DNA of 35,464 nucleotides from Chara braunii (taxonomy: Eukaryota > Streptophyta > Charophyceae > Charales > Characeae). How positions within the stretch are numbered: the stretch's first letter is position 1; every line of letters starts with the position of its first letter. This document shows positions 9,600 through 19,178 of this stretch, one piece after another. Both the position numbers and the translations under genes were made by a program. The notes beneath the pieces are model-generated. The model was given only the letters and a program-made list of their open reading frames with translations. It ran no database searches and was not told where the DNA came from. Location of the stretch: the NCBI GenBank assembly GCA_003427395.1, contig BFEA01000005.1:7735446-7770909 (forward strand), in the 5' to 3' direction.

Positions 9600-10390
9600 T
9601 CCCTCTGCCCTGCCAGTCGGGCCCGCGATCGGAACCGACTGCCAAAAGTCAAGGGGATTCCTGCAGGACCCTCAACCCCTTGACGTTTTACTACCATGCT
9701 CCGCCGCTCCATCATCGCTTACAGCTGGCCTCAATCCCTTCATCTTCCTTGTATTAGTACGAAGTTGTAACCTATAGGGCTAGGCCCAAGCTTAGATATA
9801 GTAGGGGCGGCCTTAATTATAAAGACGTCTGTTTCAGGCCTAAGCCTGTCGGACCGTACTCAAGGCCGTATTTAGGCACACCGGCCATCTCGAAGGCTCC
9901 CATGTGTTGGCCCTTGCCGTATGAAGGGGCCGATTTTACCTGCCGCCGTCGTGCACCTCGTCTTTCTCGCCAGGTTACTTCCCCGAAAAAGCCACACTTT
10001 TACCACCTACGCGTCGGAAAAAAACCCTGACTTTTATAGTGTCGTCCGTGGCTTCTACCATTGACCAATATTGTGGTCAGCCTAGGAAGTTCCGCTCTTT
10101 TGCCTTTTACTGATCCTAGTGTCGCAACCAATAAGTCAATGGGTCTAAAGACTAGATCTTACCCCAAGTTGCCCAAATGCCGGTCTTGAACGTGAATCCG
10201 TTCCATGTGCGCTACAGCAGTTGTCTCACTAGTTCACGCTACTAGGCGCAGGCGCCGCTCTCATAACCAGATATCCACCCAAATACTCGTGCGTGCCCTC
10301 AAAGTGCACGCCCACACACTCTCTAATCAGATCAAAAGTGCGTGCCATTTCCAACTTCCGAAAGTGGTTTATGGCCACACAAAAATGAAA
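9600..10390. other. No gene recognised upstream of the retroelement pol remnant
   Basis: Expected 5' parts of a Ty3/gypsy element (LTR, primer binding site, gag, protease, most of RT) were not recognised here. Short frames only. Either the 5' half of the element is deleted or it has been replaced by unrelated DNA. Confidence 0.45.
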
Positions 10391-12979
10391 CACCTGCTCA
10401 AATATCGTCAAAAATGCACCATCTATGAGATGCAAAAATATGCCCAAATACCCTTGTAAGGGTATTCGGGCCGACACTGCGCCCTCAAGAAGGCGGTGAC
10501 ATGTGTACCGGTTCTTCACCTACCCGATTTTGATCGCCTTTTCATCCTTACCACCGATGCGTCAGACTTTGTTGTAGGAGCAGTGCTTTCTCATATTTTT
10601 CCCTCCTCTCCTGATTCCTCTCATCCTCGCATCCCTCGGTTCCCACCCCCTACCCTTACCACTGCTTTCCGCTTGACGCCTACTCGTACAACTACTAACG
10701 AGCCTTCGATTGACTATTCTCCTACCATCGCCGAGGACGGTACTGCCGAGTCTCGCTCAGGTGATTGTCCGATAGCCTTCTACTCCCATCAGCTCCTGCC
10801 CGCCGAGATAAACTACACCGTTGATGAACGTGAGGTTCTCGCAGTAGTTTATGTCGCTCGGCACTGGCGTCGCTACCTGCACGGGGCACCATTCACGGCG
10901 CGCACGGATAACTTTGTTGTCCAGACTTTTCTTACAAAGCCGAAGCTCATTCCTCGATAGGCTCGCTGGTGGCGCGATCTATTCGAGTTTAGTTTCACCA
11001 ATAAGCACATCAAAGATGAGACTAATCGGGTCACATATGCCTTATCCCTGCGCCCTGACCATGATCTGGAGCAGATCCAGCTTGCTGGCATCTCGGTCAC
11101 CACCATCCACCATTCGGTGATCGACGAGTTTCGCACCCAGTACCACCACTGCCCCGACTATCGCGACATCTATACGACCCTTCGGAGTGGCAAGACCGTC
11201 CCGAACGACTCTCTTAGGGACAACAGTCTTGTGTACGGGCACGGTTCACAGGGCACCTGAGAACCCCATATTTGTGTTCCCTCCACTGGACAACTACGTG
11301 TCCGGGCAGTAGTAGAGCTCCATGACCAGGCAGCCGCCGGCCATATGGGCTTCCACAAGACGTTGACTTGTGTGAGCCGCTTGTACATCTAGTCGAATTG
11401 CAATGACTTTATGAAGGACTACGTCGTAGAGTGTCCCACCTGTGAGGAGGTGAACAGGTGGTTCGGCCTGTGCGTCTGGCCGAAGTGCAATGACTTTGTG
11501 AAAGACTACGTCGCAGAGTGTCCCACTTGTCAGGAGGTGAACAGTGCGAACCACCTGCCTTATGGTTTGCTCCAGCCTCTTTCTATCCTTCAGGGTTGTT
11601 GGCATTCCATCTCGATGGACTTCATCGGTACTGTTCGTCCTCCGACGCCCCGCGGTCATGATGCTATCCTGGTCGTCATCGACCTCTTCACGAAGCGCGC
11701 ACGCTTTGTTCCGTGCCGCTATGCCATCAGTGCACGTGAGGTCATTGACATTGTGTTTGACCGAGTCGTGCGTGACCACGACTTACCTCAGAGCATCATA
11801 TCTGACCGTGACCCGCGCTTTACCCGCCGATTTTGGCGACGGCTCCACGAGGTGTACAGCACCCAGCTCCGCTTCTTCTCGTCTTACCATCCCCAGACTC
11901 ATGGTTAGACCGAGATCACGAACAGGACTCTCGGAGATATTCTCCGAAAGATTGTTCGTGACGACCAGCAGTGGAATCTTCATCTTGCCCACGCGGAGAT
12001 AGCCTACAACCACGTCGTCTCGCCAGCCACGGGGATGTCGCCTTACTTTTGCGACCTCGGCTATCACCCTCGTGTTCTTGCAGACTTCCTTCGATCGTCA
12101 CAGATGCACCCCAACACGAGATAAACACACATGACGTCGATCACGAAGACCGCACATGAGCACATAGCTGCTTCCCAGACTCGCATGGCCGCACGTGAGA
12201 ACCGATCGAGGATGGATCATCCATTGAAAGTTGGTGATGATGTGCTTATCGACGCCCGCCACTTACAACTCGAAGCGGACACGCTTCGCAAGTTCTGGCG
12301 TCGCTTCTTTGGCCCATGCCGCATTCTCCAGGCCGTCGGTTCTGATACGACATCTAGCCCAGTCAGCGTCCGTGTGAAGCTGCCCGACTACCTACGTCAG
12401 GCTCGTGTGCACGATGTCTACCACGTCTCGTTACTGCGTCCCTACCTCAGACCATCTCAACGTTTTGCTAGACGACCATATGAGCACCCTCCACCCATCA
12501 TGGTGGATGACCACGAGGAGTTCCTCGTTTCAGACATTATTGGTCGTTGAGTCACTGACGACAACCCTCCCCATGTCGAGTATCTCGTACGTTGGAAGGG
12601 TTACCCTGATGAGGAGGCTACNTGGGCGCCCCTCGAGCACTTTCAACACGCTCGCATGTTGGTGCGTGCCTATGACTGTGATCGTTGTGCTGGGTTGACT
12701 GCTCCTCCTCAGCCCATTGACCCTCTTCCTTCTCCCTCGGCTGAGGAGAAGTCGAGCCTGCTCCATCGTAGGCAGACTTTCAGCAGCAGCCGGATGCTTT
12801 GGAGCGTCCACAGCGCACTCATCGTCGTCCTGCTCGATACGACGATTGACTCTGACTTATCTTCCCACGTCCTTAACTTCTGTGTACTCATGCACTCCAG
12901 TTTTGCCACTTCAGCTCATCGACATTGCAACTTTTCCTCGACGACATTCCGGACTTCTCATCATGGACGTCATCGGTAA
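10391..12979 (+). pseudogene. Ty3/gypsy chromovirus pol remnant: RNase H, integrase, chromodomain
   Basis: One frame can be followed for about 2.5 kb. Order: end of RT/connection (YEMQKYAQIPL), RNase H (ILTTDASDFVVGAVL, VDEREVLAVVYVARHW, TARTDN), integrase zinc finger (LHDQAAAGHMGFHKT then CPTCEEVN), integrase core (SMDFIG, IISDRDPRFTRRFW, SYHPQTHG and a nearby Glu), C-terminal region (MDHPLKVGDDVLIDARHLQL, DVYHVSLLRPY) and a chromodomain (VEYLVRWKGYPDEE, WAPLEHF) at about 12575-12645. A chromodomain places it in the chromoviruses, which target heterochromatin. It is disabled by seven in-frame stops (10457, 10958, 11258, 11390, 11906, 12122, 12548) with no frameshift. The zinc finger half is duplicated. 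An ambiguous base lies at 12622. No LTRs or 5' half were found. Confidence 0.9.
11369..11542 (+). repeat. 87-bp in-frame tandem duplication in the integrase zinc finger
   Basis: The segment TGCAATGACTTTATGAAGGA at 11399 recurs at 11486 as TGCAATGACTTTGTGAAAGA, with similarity running back to about 11369 and 11456. The offset is 29 codons, so the CPTC half of the HHCC finger appears twice. The first copy has a stop (TAG, 11390) exactly where the second reads TGG. Confidence 0.88.
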
Positions 12980-13597
12980 CTTCACAACCTTCGTCACGAT
13001 CAGCTCCACCTACTTCAGACGCCGTCACTCTCTTACCACCTTACCCTGTACGGTACCCTGGTTGTGTCGCTTGATGGTCTCCCCTAGCCGGGTTCCTCTG
13101 AGTTGGGCTCTCCCTTGGTATACGCATAGGCATCGAGACCGTAGCGTTGCCATGACTTCCCAACTTACGGATCCAGCTCCGGCTTCCCCCACCTTAGGAG
13201 TCATTTACATGATTCTCTTACCCATCACTTTTTCTACCCTCTGCAGGCCCTCACGCCCTAGTTAGGTAGCCTTGCATGCTTCATCTAGGTGCGCCTAGTA
13301 TACCAGGCTCCCTTATTCCCTTGCATGGTCGACCCTCCATAGTGGTCACCCCTTTAGTCGAGCATTACCCGCCCTGATGGCTTATCTGTTAGGGTAATTG
13401 GTTTTGTTCGCTCCCAGTTCCCTACCCTCATTGAGCCTGATGACATGTGTCTCCCTGTCATTATGTGTGGATGCCCCTAGGAGTTTACCGACCCCTAGGC
13501 TGCATTCGCTACCCTCAAAGACCATCCCACCCTTTGGTTTGCGACACACTCCTCCTGTGACATATGGTTGTCTTGTTGTTGCTTTGTTGTTCTCAAG
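12980..13597. other. 3' flank of the chromovirus remnant, no gene recognised
   Basis: Pyrimidine-rich plus strand with short frames and no recognised domain. It would be the 3' untranslated/LTR side of the element, but no polypurine tract or repeated LTR was found in the window. Confidence 0.4.
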
Positions 13598-13830
13598 CTG
13601 AGGCTACTTCCTCTAACATTTCTAGGATTTAGTTGTTTCTACTTTTGCTGTTCTTCGGACTTATACACTAGTCAGCTGTTTCCAGACTGAGGCTACTGCC
13701 TCCAACATTCTAGGATTTAGTTTTCATTACTTTCTGCTTTCCTATGACATGTATATTAGTTAGTTGCTTCTGCTTTCACTTAGGCTATTAGCTGTGACAT
13801 TGTTGTTTTTGTGACATTTTCTATCCTAGG
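13598..13830. repeat. ~90-bp tandem repeat, about 2.5 copies
   Basis: CTGAGGCTACTTCCTCTAAC (13598) recurs as CTGAGGCTACTGCCTCCAAC (13687), both followed by ATTCTAGGATTTAGTT-type sequence. A weaker third start, CTTAGGCTATTAGCTGTGAC, is at about 13779. Intervals are about 89 and 92 bp. Confidence 0.75.
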
Positions 13831-14100
13831 TTGCATCACATGGACTCAGCATGGAGCTTGCTCCGCATCCTAGACTTCTCAGGTTTTGTTTTTCTTTGGT
13901 AGAGTTCCGCTTGTTGGCGGAAGCGTGCTTGTATCTAGGCGATCCATCACAGGCCGAGGATCATGTAGCGGACCTCTGGTTGGCTTGTGAGACCAGCCCC
14001 TTGGCCTGTTCTCACAGACCTGTGTTGTATTCGGGGTAGTCCACTCCAGACTGGTACCTCTGTCGGTACCAGCCGGTCCAGTCCAGTCCAGTCAGTCCGT

Positions 14101-14114
14101 TGGGGTATACCCCA
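14101..14114. repeat. Perfect palindrome TGGGGTATACCCCA
   Basis: Fourteen-base perfect palindrome just after a CCAGT-type short repeat (14065-14095). No function can be assigned. Confidence 0.7.
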
Positions 14115-14280
14115 GCCAGAGTCTGTATTTTGGATCATTCTGCATTCGCACAGTTTAAAGTACGTGCGTTGGAGTCTCGCGTGGGAGTTGCGTTGTGCCA
14201 TCTTGCTCCACTCTCATCCTCCATCTCCATCTCTATCCTAGGCGGAGCACCACATCTGGTGGGTCTGCCACAAAGTGGCT

Positions 14281-14463
14281 GGTTGCCGTTCAAGCGGGCC
14301 CATTCAAGTGACCCTTATATTGAGTTGCTGATTGCTGTTCAGTCGGGCCCATTCAGGCAGACCCCTACATTGAGTTCTTGGTTGCTGTTCAAGTGGGCCC
14401 TTACATTGAGCTGCTTATTGTTGTTCAACTTGGTCCACTCAGGCAGACCCAAACATTGAGTTT
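14281..14463. repeat. ~50-bp minisatellite, four units
   Basis: Units begin GGTTGCCGTTCAAGCGGGCC, GATTGCTGTTCAGTCGGGCC, GGTTGCTGTTCAAGTGGGCC and ATTGTTGTTCAACTTGGTCC. Most carry a CAGGCAGACCC or similar word, and each ends in a CATTGAG-type word. The third unit is internally shortened. Period close to 50 bp. Confidence 0.8.
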
Positions 14464-14686
14464 ATTGCCAATGAATTGGTTGACCCATTGATTGAGTTGT
14501 TGCCTTTCAGATCGAATTGAGGTGGTTTTATTCATTGCGTTGCCGCCGACTTTCCCCTGTCACCAGGATATTGCTGATTGGTCGGTTACTCAAAGAGGTT
14601 GTTTATACCATACTTATAGGCTAGCCAACCTGACTCGCTAACCCGAGACAACCCCAAAGTGGGGCAAAATCGTTGAGAGGTTCTGA

Positions 14687-15052
14687 TACCGACATATTGG
14701 ACAACAAACTTTCACCATCAAGGCCAATGAGTCACCCACCTTGAGGCACACATTGGTGATTGCCCACTTGGTAAACGGTGCAAAAAAGAGAAGTGTGAAG
14801 GATGTGACTTATGATCAGATCGTTGATTATATTTTCTGCAAGGAGAGCTATTAGAGGGAACATTAGCTACACATATTGTTTCCCCAAGATCCCTCTGCAC
14901 CCGGTGACACTCTATTTGATTTTAATGCATGCAATCCTAAGCCGTTTAGCAAGGCACGGAGCAAGGGCAAAAGACGTAAGGATGAGCAAATCAGGAGCCA
15001 AGTAGCCCTCAATCTGAGTGGCGTATGAGTAGAAGGATTGGGTACCTTTGAC
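14687..15052 (+). pseudogene. Unassigned coding-like fragment with two TAG stops
   Basis: A plus frame reads naturally, with mixed hydrophobic and charged content, through TFTIKANESPTLRHTLVIAH, LVNGAKKRSVKDVTYDQIVD and LFDFNACNPKPFSKARSKGK, then a Lys/Arg-rich stretch. It is cut by TAG at 14852-14854 and 14864-14866. I do not recognise a family. It opens the coding-dense block 14.7-21.0 kb. Confidence 0.4.
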
Positions 15053-15180
15053 TTGTGTTTGTTCAAAGGTGATGAAGGGGAGGAGGTGATGGTGCGATGA
15101 TAAGTTAAACTCATATCATCTTATTATTATTATTGCCCATTGTGTCTATTTGTTGACGGACGTGTTTATAAAAATTAGAG

Positions 15181-15429
15181 ATGTACGAGCTGGATCGGGA
15201 TCCTTGCTGCGCGAGTGACGTTGACTTTGGGGATTACTTCGACTGGGACACTCACAACGATTGAGCTTATTTGGTTTTGAGTGGACGCTGGACGGCTCGT
15301 GACACTAGCTACCGGAACGAGGTGTAGACGAAAGGCAACCTTATGACGAATTGCGTATCTTTTGACACTTACTCGAGGCGGATTGAATTAGACTTTACAT
15401 GTCAGGACAACCCAAGTCGAAGGACGTAG
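15181..15429 (+). pseudogene. Unassigned short ORF with two stops, overlapping the next ORF
   Basis: An ATG at 15181 opens MYELDRDPCCASDVDFGDYF, with a TGA at 15262 and a TAG at 15325. The frame otherwise stays coding-like to 15429 (SFDTYSRRIELDFTCQDNPS). Its last ~30 bases overlap the start of the 15399 ORF in another frame. No family recognised. Confidence 0.35.
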
Positions 15430-15848
15430 CTGCTCCTTCGAGGGGAAAGGGACCAGTCTCGTATCTTCGGGATGACTACAGTAACCTTGTGGGAGCAGAC
15501 TTTGCTATGCAGGCTTTTCGGAAGCCCCTCTATGGATACCGCTTTCTCGAGGTATCTTATGACTATATCTACGACAAGGGACGTGTTGAGATCTTGATTG
15601 GAGCAACAAGAAATATTTTCTTGGCAAAAGAGTTGTACTTCAGGAGTGTCGAGGACGACGACATGACTCGGTGCATGACCTCCATTATGCATATTGATCC
15701 GACAGCCTCTCTGGACATCATTTACGTGGTCTTTGAGTCAATTGCGACCCAGGTTCTTAATGACAAGGACGATCGGCGCGTATTAGAAATGAAGTCCCCG
15801 ACAACCGATCCCACTCACGAGGGGGTACTACTGGTGATCATTGACTGA
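15399..15848 (+). CDS. Unassigned 149-residue ORF
   Basis: A true ATG at 15399 and a continuous frame to TGA at 15848. The N-terminus is basic and disordered (MSGQPKSKDVAAPSRGKGP). A folded-looking remainder follows, with YGYRFLEVSYDYIYDKGRVE, IGATRNIFLAKELYFRSVED and PTASLDIIYVVFESIATQVL. No signal peptide or membrane span. It is the longest uninterrupted frame in this block. I recognise no domain. It could be an exon of a spliced gene: a plausible 3' splice site (pyrimidines then TTAG) occurs at 16080, with an open stretch after it. Among decayed neighbours it may itself be a remnant. Confidence 0.4.
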   Translation: MSGQPKSKDVAAPSRGKGPVSYLRDDYSNLVGADFAMQAFRKPLYGYRFLEVSYDYIYDKGRVEILIGATRNIFLAKELYFRSVEDDDMTRCMTSIMHIDPTASLDIIYVVFESIATQVLNDKDDRRVLEMKSPTTDPTHEGVLLVIID

Positions 15849-16101
15849 GGCCAATTCTTCTGTGTCACTGAGATGTAGATTACTATTATTAATATAACTC
15901 TATAGTGACTGCAGTCCATCAATGACTGTTTTTTTCATTCCTTGTATACCGCTCTTCATTCTCGGATGTTCGATCATGGTCTTGCAGAGTCCGACTTTTG
16001 TTCTCCTCGTCTTGCATATGTTCTTTGTTATGTGACGTGTGGCATGAATGATCACTTTCTTCATTCCTTTTAATTCTTAGGTCACACTCGAAGTTGTCTA
16101 A

Positions 16102-16251
16102 GGACTCCCTGGCAGGGACTCCAACGACTTTGAGTCTGAGTTTTACACGGGGTCAAACGCAGGCGACAAAACCAAACGCCTCGCTCTAAGCCGTGTCGCC
16201 GCCGACAAGAGGGATGATGGTATCTACTCGACCAAACTGCCGAGAGAGTGA
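16102..16251 (+). pseudogene. Unassigned coding-like fragment (possible exon)
   Basis: After a pyrimidine-rich stretch ending TTCTTAG at 16080, a frame with a TAA at 16099 continues as GLPGRDSNDFESEFYTGSNA, then GDKTKRLALSRVAADKRDDG, to TGA at 16249. Composition is protein-like. Possibly downstream of the 15399 ORF across an intron; unproven. Confidence 0.3.
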
Positions 16252-16687
16252 ATAAGACATATATGTATTTAATATTAAAAAATAACCAAAAAATATTGCG
16301 TGACGGCCTGTCGGTACACCAGCCCACCACACTCGGTCAGAGAGGAATACCGAACCCGATCTTGAAAGTGGTGGGAGTGCGACAAAAATGGTGCTCTTGC
16401 TGGGGACTAAAAAATCTTGAGTTCTTGGGAATGGACGCTGGTCACAATATTTGGTGACTATGTAGCAGTCTTAGGAAATTGGGCCTTGCTCATGTCACAA
16501 GGACTTTTGGCTAGAGGATCCTTGAGATGATGGACCTCTTGCAGAGGTGTGCGTAAAATGGTTCGGGCCTACAAGCAAAGCGTTTGGAACTTGTTTTCTC
16601 GCCCCCCTGCTTCACGAGTCTATAAGTTCGATACTAAACGATGACTGAAGAGTAAAATGTTTTAGAACCCTAACTCGCGTCACTTGT

Positions 16688-17030
16688 AGTGAAACCTTTC
16701 CGTATATGTTTATTAAATGTATCACGTGTGAGAAAGACACAGCGATTGTGCATGTTTTTGTCTCTAAAATCCTCGACACATATGATTATAATATTCGACC
16801 GTACATTCCAGAGGGTGTTGATTGAGATCCTGATCTCTTCTCTAATTGGGATGCTATTGTGAGTTGTGTCAAGCCGGAGAGGGATCAATTTAGAGAGCTA
16901 GGGATAGCGACGAGTTGAAGCTTAGTGCCAAGGATCTATCAGAAAATTTAAACCCCACCAGAGCCCAGAGGGTTTTCTGATGGTAGAAATTGACTACCTA
17001 TTATTAATGCTGCACCGAGGAGGCAGAGTT
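16688..17030 (+). pseudogene. Repeated unknown module, copy 1
   Basis: One frame, interrupted only by stops (first at 16823), reads ETFPYMFIKCITCEKD, then VFVSKILDTYDYNIRPYIPE, FSNWDAIVSCVKPERDQFRE, and IYQKI...PPEPRGFSDG...LPIINA. It aligns along its whole length with copies 2 and 3 (17087-17430, 18364-18723). Shared features: FPY/FSY start, a Cys-containing strand, an (I/V)xVIRFLD-like strand, a YDxRPYVP motif, then YQKI.PPPE..F.DG..PIIN. Function unknown; no family recognised. Copies 1 and 2 are contiguous. Confidence 0.5.
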
Positions 17031-17430
17031 GATAGGCAACCCATGTTTGCGGTAGCGAAAGCTATAGAGACACTGAATAGGATTATAGCTGGCGGTGATT
17101 TCTCATACATCATCGAGCGGTGTGTGACCTGCGAGCACGACTCTGTGATCCTATACGTCCTTGTTATTCGATTTCTTGATAGTGATGAGTATGATGTAAG
17201 ACCATATGTATCTGTCGAGACAAGGAGAGAGATTGACTACGAGACATGCAGGATAGTTGCTGCTAAATATATCTTGGATGAGGGGTTATTGTTGAAACAA
17301 CAAGGAAGAAAGCTGACGTGAAGTGTTCTGCCTAAAATTTGAAAGGTTCCCAAGTCCTCCTATACCGAGCAGTTTTTGTAACGGGAAGGACTGAGGCCCA
17401 ATTCTTAATGCAGTATTGAGAGGTCGTGTT
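16980..17430 (+). pseudogene. Repeated unknown module, copy 2
   Basis: An ATG at 16980 opens a 113-codon frame ending at 17321. From about 17087 it carries the module: AGGDFSYIIERCVTCEHDSV, ILYVLVIRFLDSDEYDVRPY, then a Glu/Arg helix-like stretch. The last part continues in another frame after the stop (VFCLKFERFPSPPIPSSF, then GPILNAVLRGR, to about 17430), so one frameshift near 17315 separates the halves. The region before 17087 overlaps the tail of copy 1. Confidence 0.5.
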
Positions 17431-17445
17431 TGGTAAGTCATGCAA

Positions 17446-17647
17446 GGCGAGGTTTATAATCCTGATGATGGGAAGGTTTTCTGCTTCGAGGTCTATCTAG
17501 ACAAACAGCGAGCGACCGTCATCGAGATTGTGAGGGGATGAAATACTAGGCTAGGTAGACATGATAATATCGACATGGTAGAGCATTATCTTGAGCTTAT
17601 GCAAGCGGCTGCTTTTTTGAGCGATTACGAATCAGACCAAGATTAAG
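17446..17647 (+). pseudogene. Unassigned coding-like fragment between module copies
   Basis: Frame with EVYNPDDGKVFCFEVYLDKQ and RATVIEIVRG, a TGA, then MVEHYLELMQAAAFLSDYES to TAA near 17645. Reads like protein but no domain is recognised. Confidence 0.3.
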
Positions 17648-17784
17648 CATCTCATGGACTACAAGAGCTCGGGTGACAGAAAAGTGATGTTCAAGTTACA
17701 TACGAGACAAAAAACCACCTTATCCGCCAAACAACGGGCAACAAATAGTTTAATAAAAAAAGGTAGAAATGACCCAAATTTGTG

Positions 17785-17901
17785 ATGGCTGAGTATGCCG
17801 CTGATATGAATCAAGCGCTTGAGAGGATGTCAGATAAAATATTAGATTTGGTCATCAGTAGTGTGACTCCGGAAGAGTTGGTAAAAATCGGGCAACCGTA
17901 A
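17785..17901 (+). CDS. Short ORF, 38 residues, unassigned
   Basis: ATG at 17785: MAEYAADMNQALERMSDKIL then DLVISSVTPEELVKIGQP and TAA. An amphipathic helical pattern is likely. Too short to assign; probably a fragment. Confidence 0.25.
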   Translation: MAEYAADMNQALERMSDKILDLVISSVTPEELVKIGQP

Positions 17902-18071
17902 GGCAAAAAACGCTAGTTAAGTACGCATCTCGGTAACTATCAGACATGAAGAAATATTGGCATTGCAAAAGACAATGTCAAAGACCCATTGAAGGTAATT
18001 TAGTAAAGAAGGGCATAAAATGATAGCTGGCCAGACAAGAATCTGAGAATGTAAGAGCGATTCTTCACAGT

Positions 18072-18293
18072 TTGAGTTATGAGGATTGTTGCTTATTAGG
18101 AACCTTGATCTGTTGTAGGAAGGAGCATAATCCAGTGATAGAAGTGGTGAAAATTAGGAGAGGGGCATCCTACCTTGACGACACCGAGGGAAAACTCTAC
18201 ATCGACACTGACATCTATGAAGTAGAGAAAGAGCATAAGGTTTATGACGATACAGGAAGGTTGAAGGTCATATTAAGAGAGGCTAGAAATTAA
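18072..18293 (+). pseudogene. Unassigned fragment just upstream of module copy 3
   Basis: Open 73-codon frame without an ATG. Reads SYEDCCLLGTLICCRKEHNP, then VIEVVKIRRGASYLDDTEGK and YIDTDIYEVEKEHKVYDDTG. Strand-like alternation, no known motif. It ends 35 bases before the copy 3 frame. Confidence 0.35.
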
Positions 18294-18327
18294 GCAATAT
18301 CAAGCTACTGTCCGGTGATCACGGCGC

Positions 18328-18723
18328 GTGACGACGACACTAGACACGTTAGTTCCCTTTACAAGTGGAGGAGACTTTCCTTACAAGACAGAATGTTGTA
18401 TTTCCCTAGAGGAGAGACACACCCCTGGGAAGACTTATATTCTTGTAATAAGGTTCCTTGACACCAACAAATACGATATTCGGTCGTACGTCCCTTCATT
18501 GAGGGAAAGAGGGACCGAACGCGAGTCATTCGGTCATTGGGTAAGTAATGTTATTAACCAAGAAAAGAAAGAGTTACAAAGAAAATTGTCGAAAGTAACA
18601 TCTAGTACGAGATTGATAATTTTTTACAAGATCCCTGAACCACTCCCGCCGGAAAGCTTTATTGACGGTCCGAATCGGGAACCTATTATAAACGTGGTCT
18701 CACGAGAAGAGAGACATAGATAA
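18328..18723 (+). pseudogene. Repeated unknown module, copy 3 (best preserved)
   Basis: A 131-codon frame without stops but starting at GTG. Contains SGGDFPYKTECCISLEERHT, KTYILVIRFLDTNKYDIRSY, FGHWVSNVINQEKKELQRKL and FYKIPEPLPPESFIDGPNRE with PIINV. This is the only copy whose two halves lie in one uninterrupted frame, so it best defines the module (about 105 residues). No catalytic signature or metal-binding pattern that I recognise. It lies 75 bases before the gag-like frame. Confidence 0.5.
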
Positions 18724-18797
18724 TGTAGATGTACAGATAGATTGTATGAAACAGTTAAGGTAGCAAGCGCTCGACAAGACCAGGTTAGTTCCTCTGC

Positions 18798-19070
18798 ATG
18801 ACCGGGAAAAGTAACCGCTACCAATGTCCCATAGGAGATGCTGAATATGATAAAGGTCATGAAGATAATAATGAACAATATATTCCTAAAGCTAAGGTTC
18901 CGCCGAAGAATATACCTTGCTTTGACGAGACCAAGAGCAGAGAGTTATTGAAAGATTATGATATCTTTGGGATGATTCGTGGCTGGTCAAGCAAGCAGAA
19001 GTCAAAAGTTGTGTTGCTCTACGTGGAGCATGAGATGAGAATGTTTGTAACCAGGACGATGGGTTGACAT
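18798..19070 (+). pseudogene. Gag-like segment of an LTR retroelement
   Basis: ATG at 18798, 89 codons. The part IPCFDETKSRELLKDYDIFG, MIRGWSSKQKSKVVLLYVEH, EMRMFV resembles the start of retrotransposon gag domains (substrate Phe, FL.DYD-like helix, GWS..K, then Y/V). It stops where the middle of gag would continue. Only ~110 bases later the integrase zinc finger begins, so protease, RT and RNase H are missing. The gag assignment is by pattern only. Confidence 0.4.
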
Positions 19071-19178
19071 TAGACAAGGATGCTAAGGGATGGTGCTAAA
19101 CAAAGGATGCTACAAAATGACAGCTCCATTGAGAGTAGTACGTGGTAGAGAGAGGCATTAGAAGTGATCGATGATATG

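Noticed and set aside
9780-10390. 5' LTR or primer binding site of the chromovirus
   Set aside because: No repeated LTR downstream, no tRNA-complementary site recognised.
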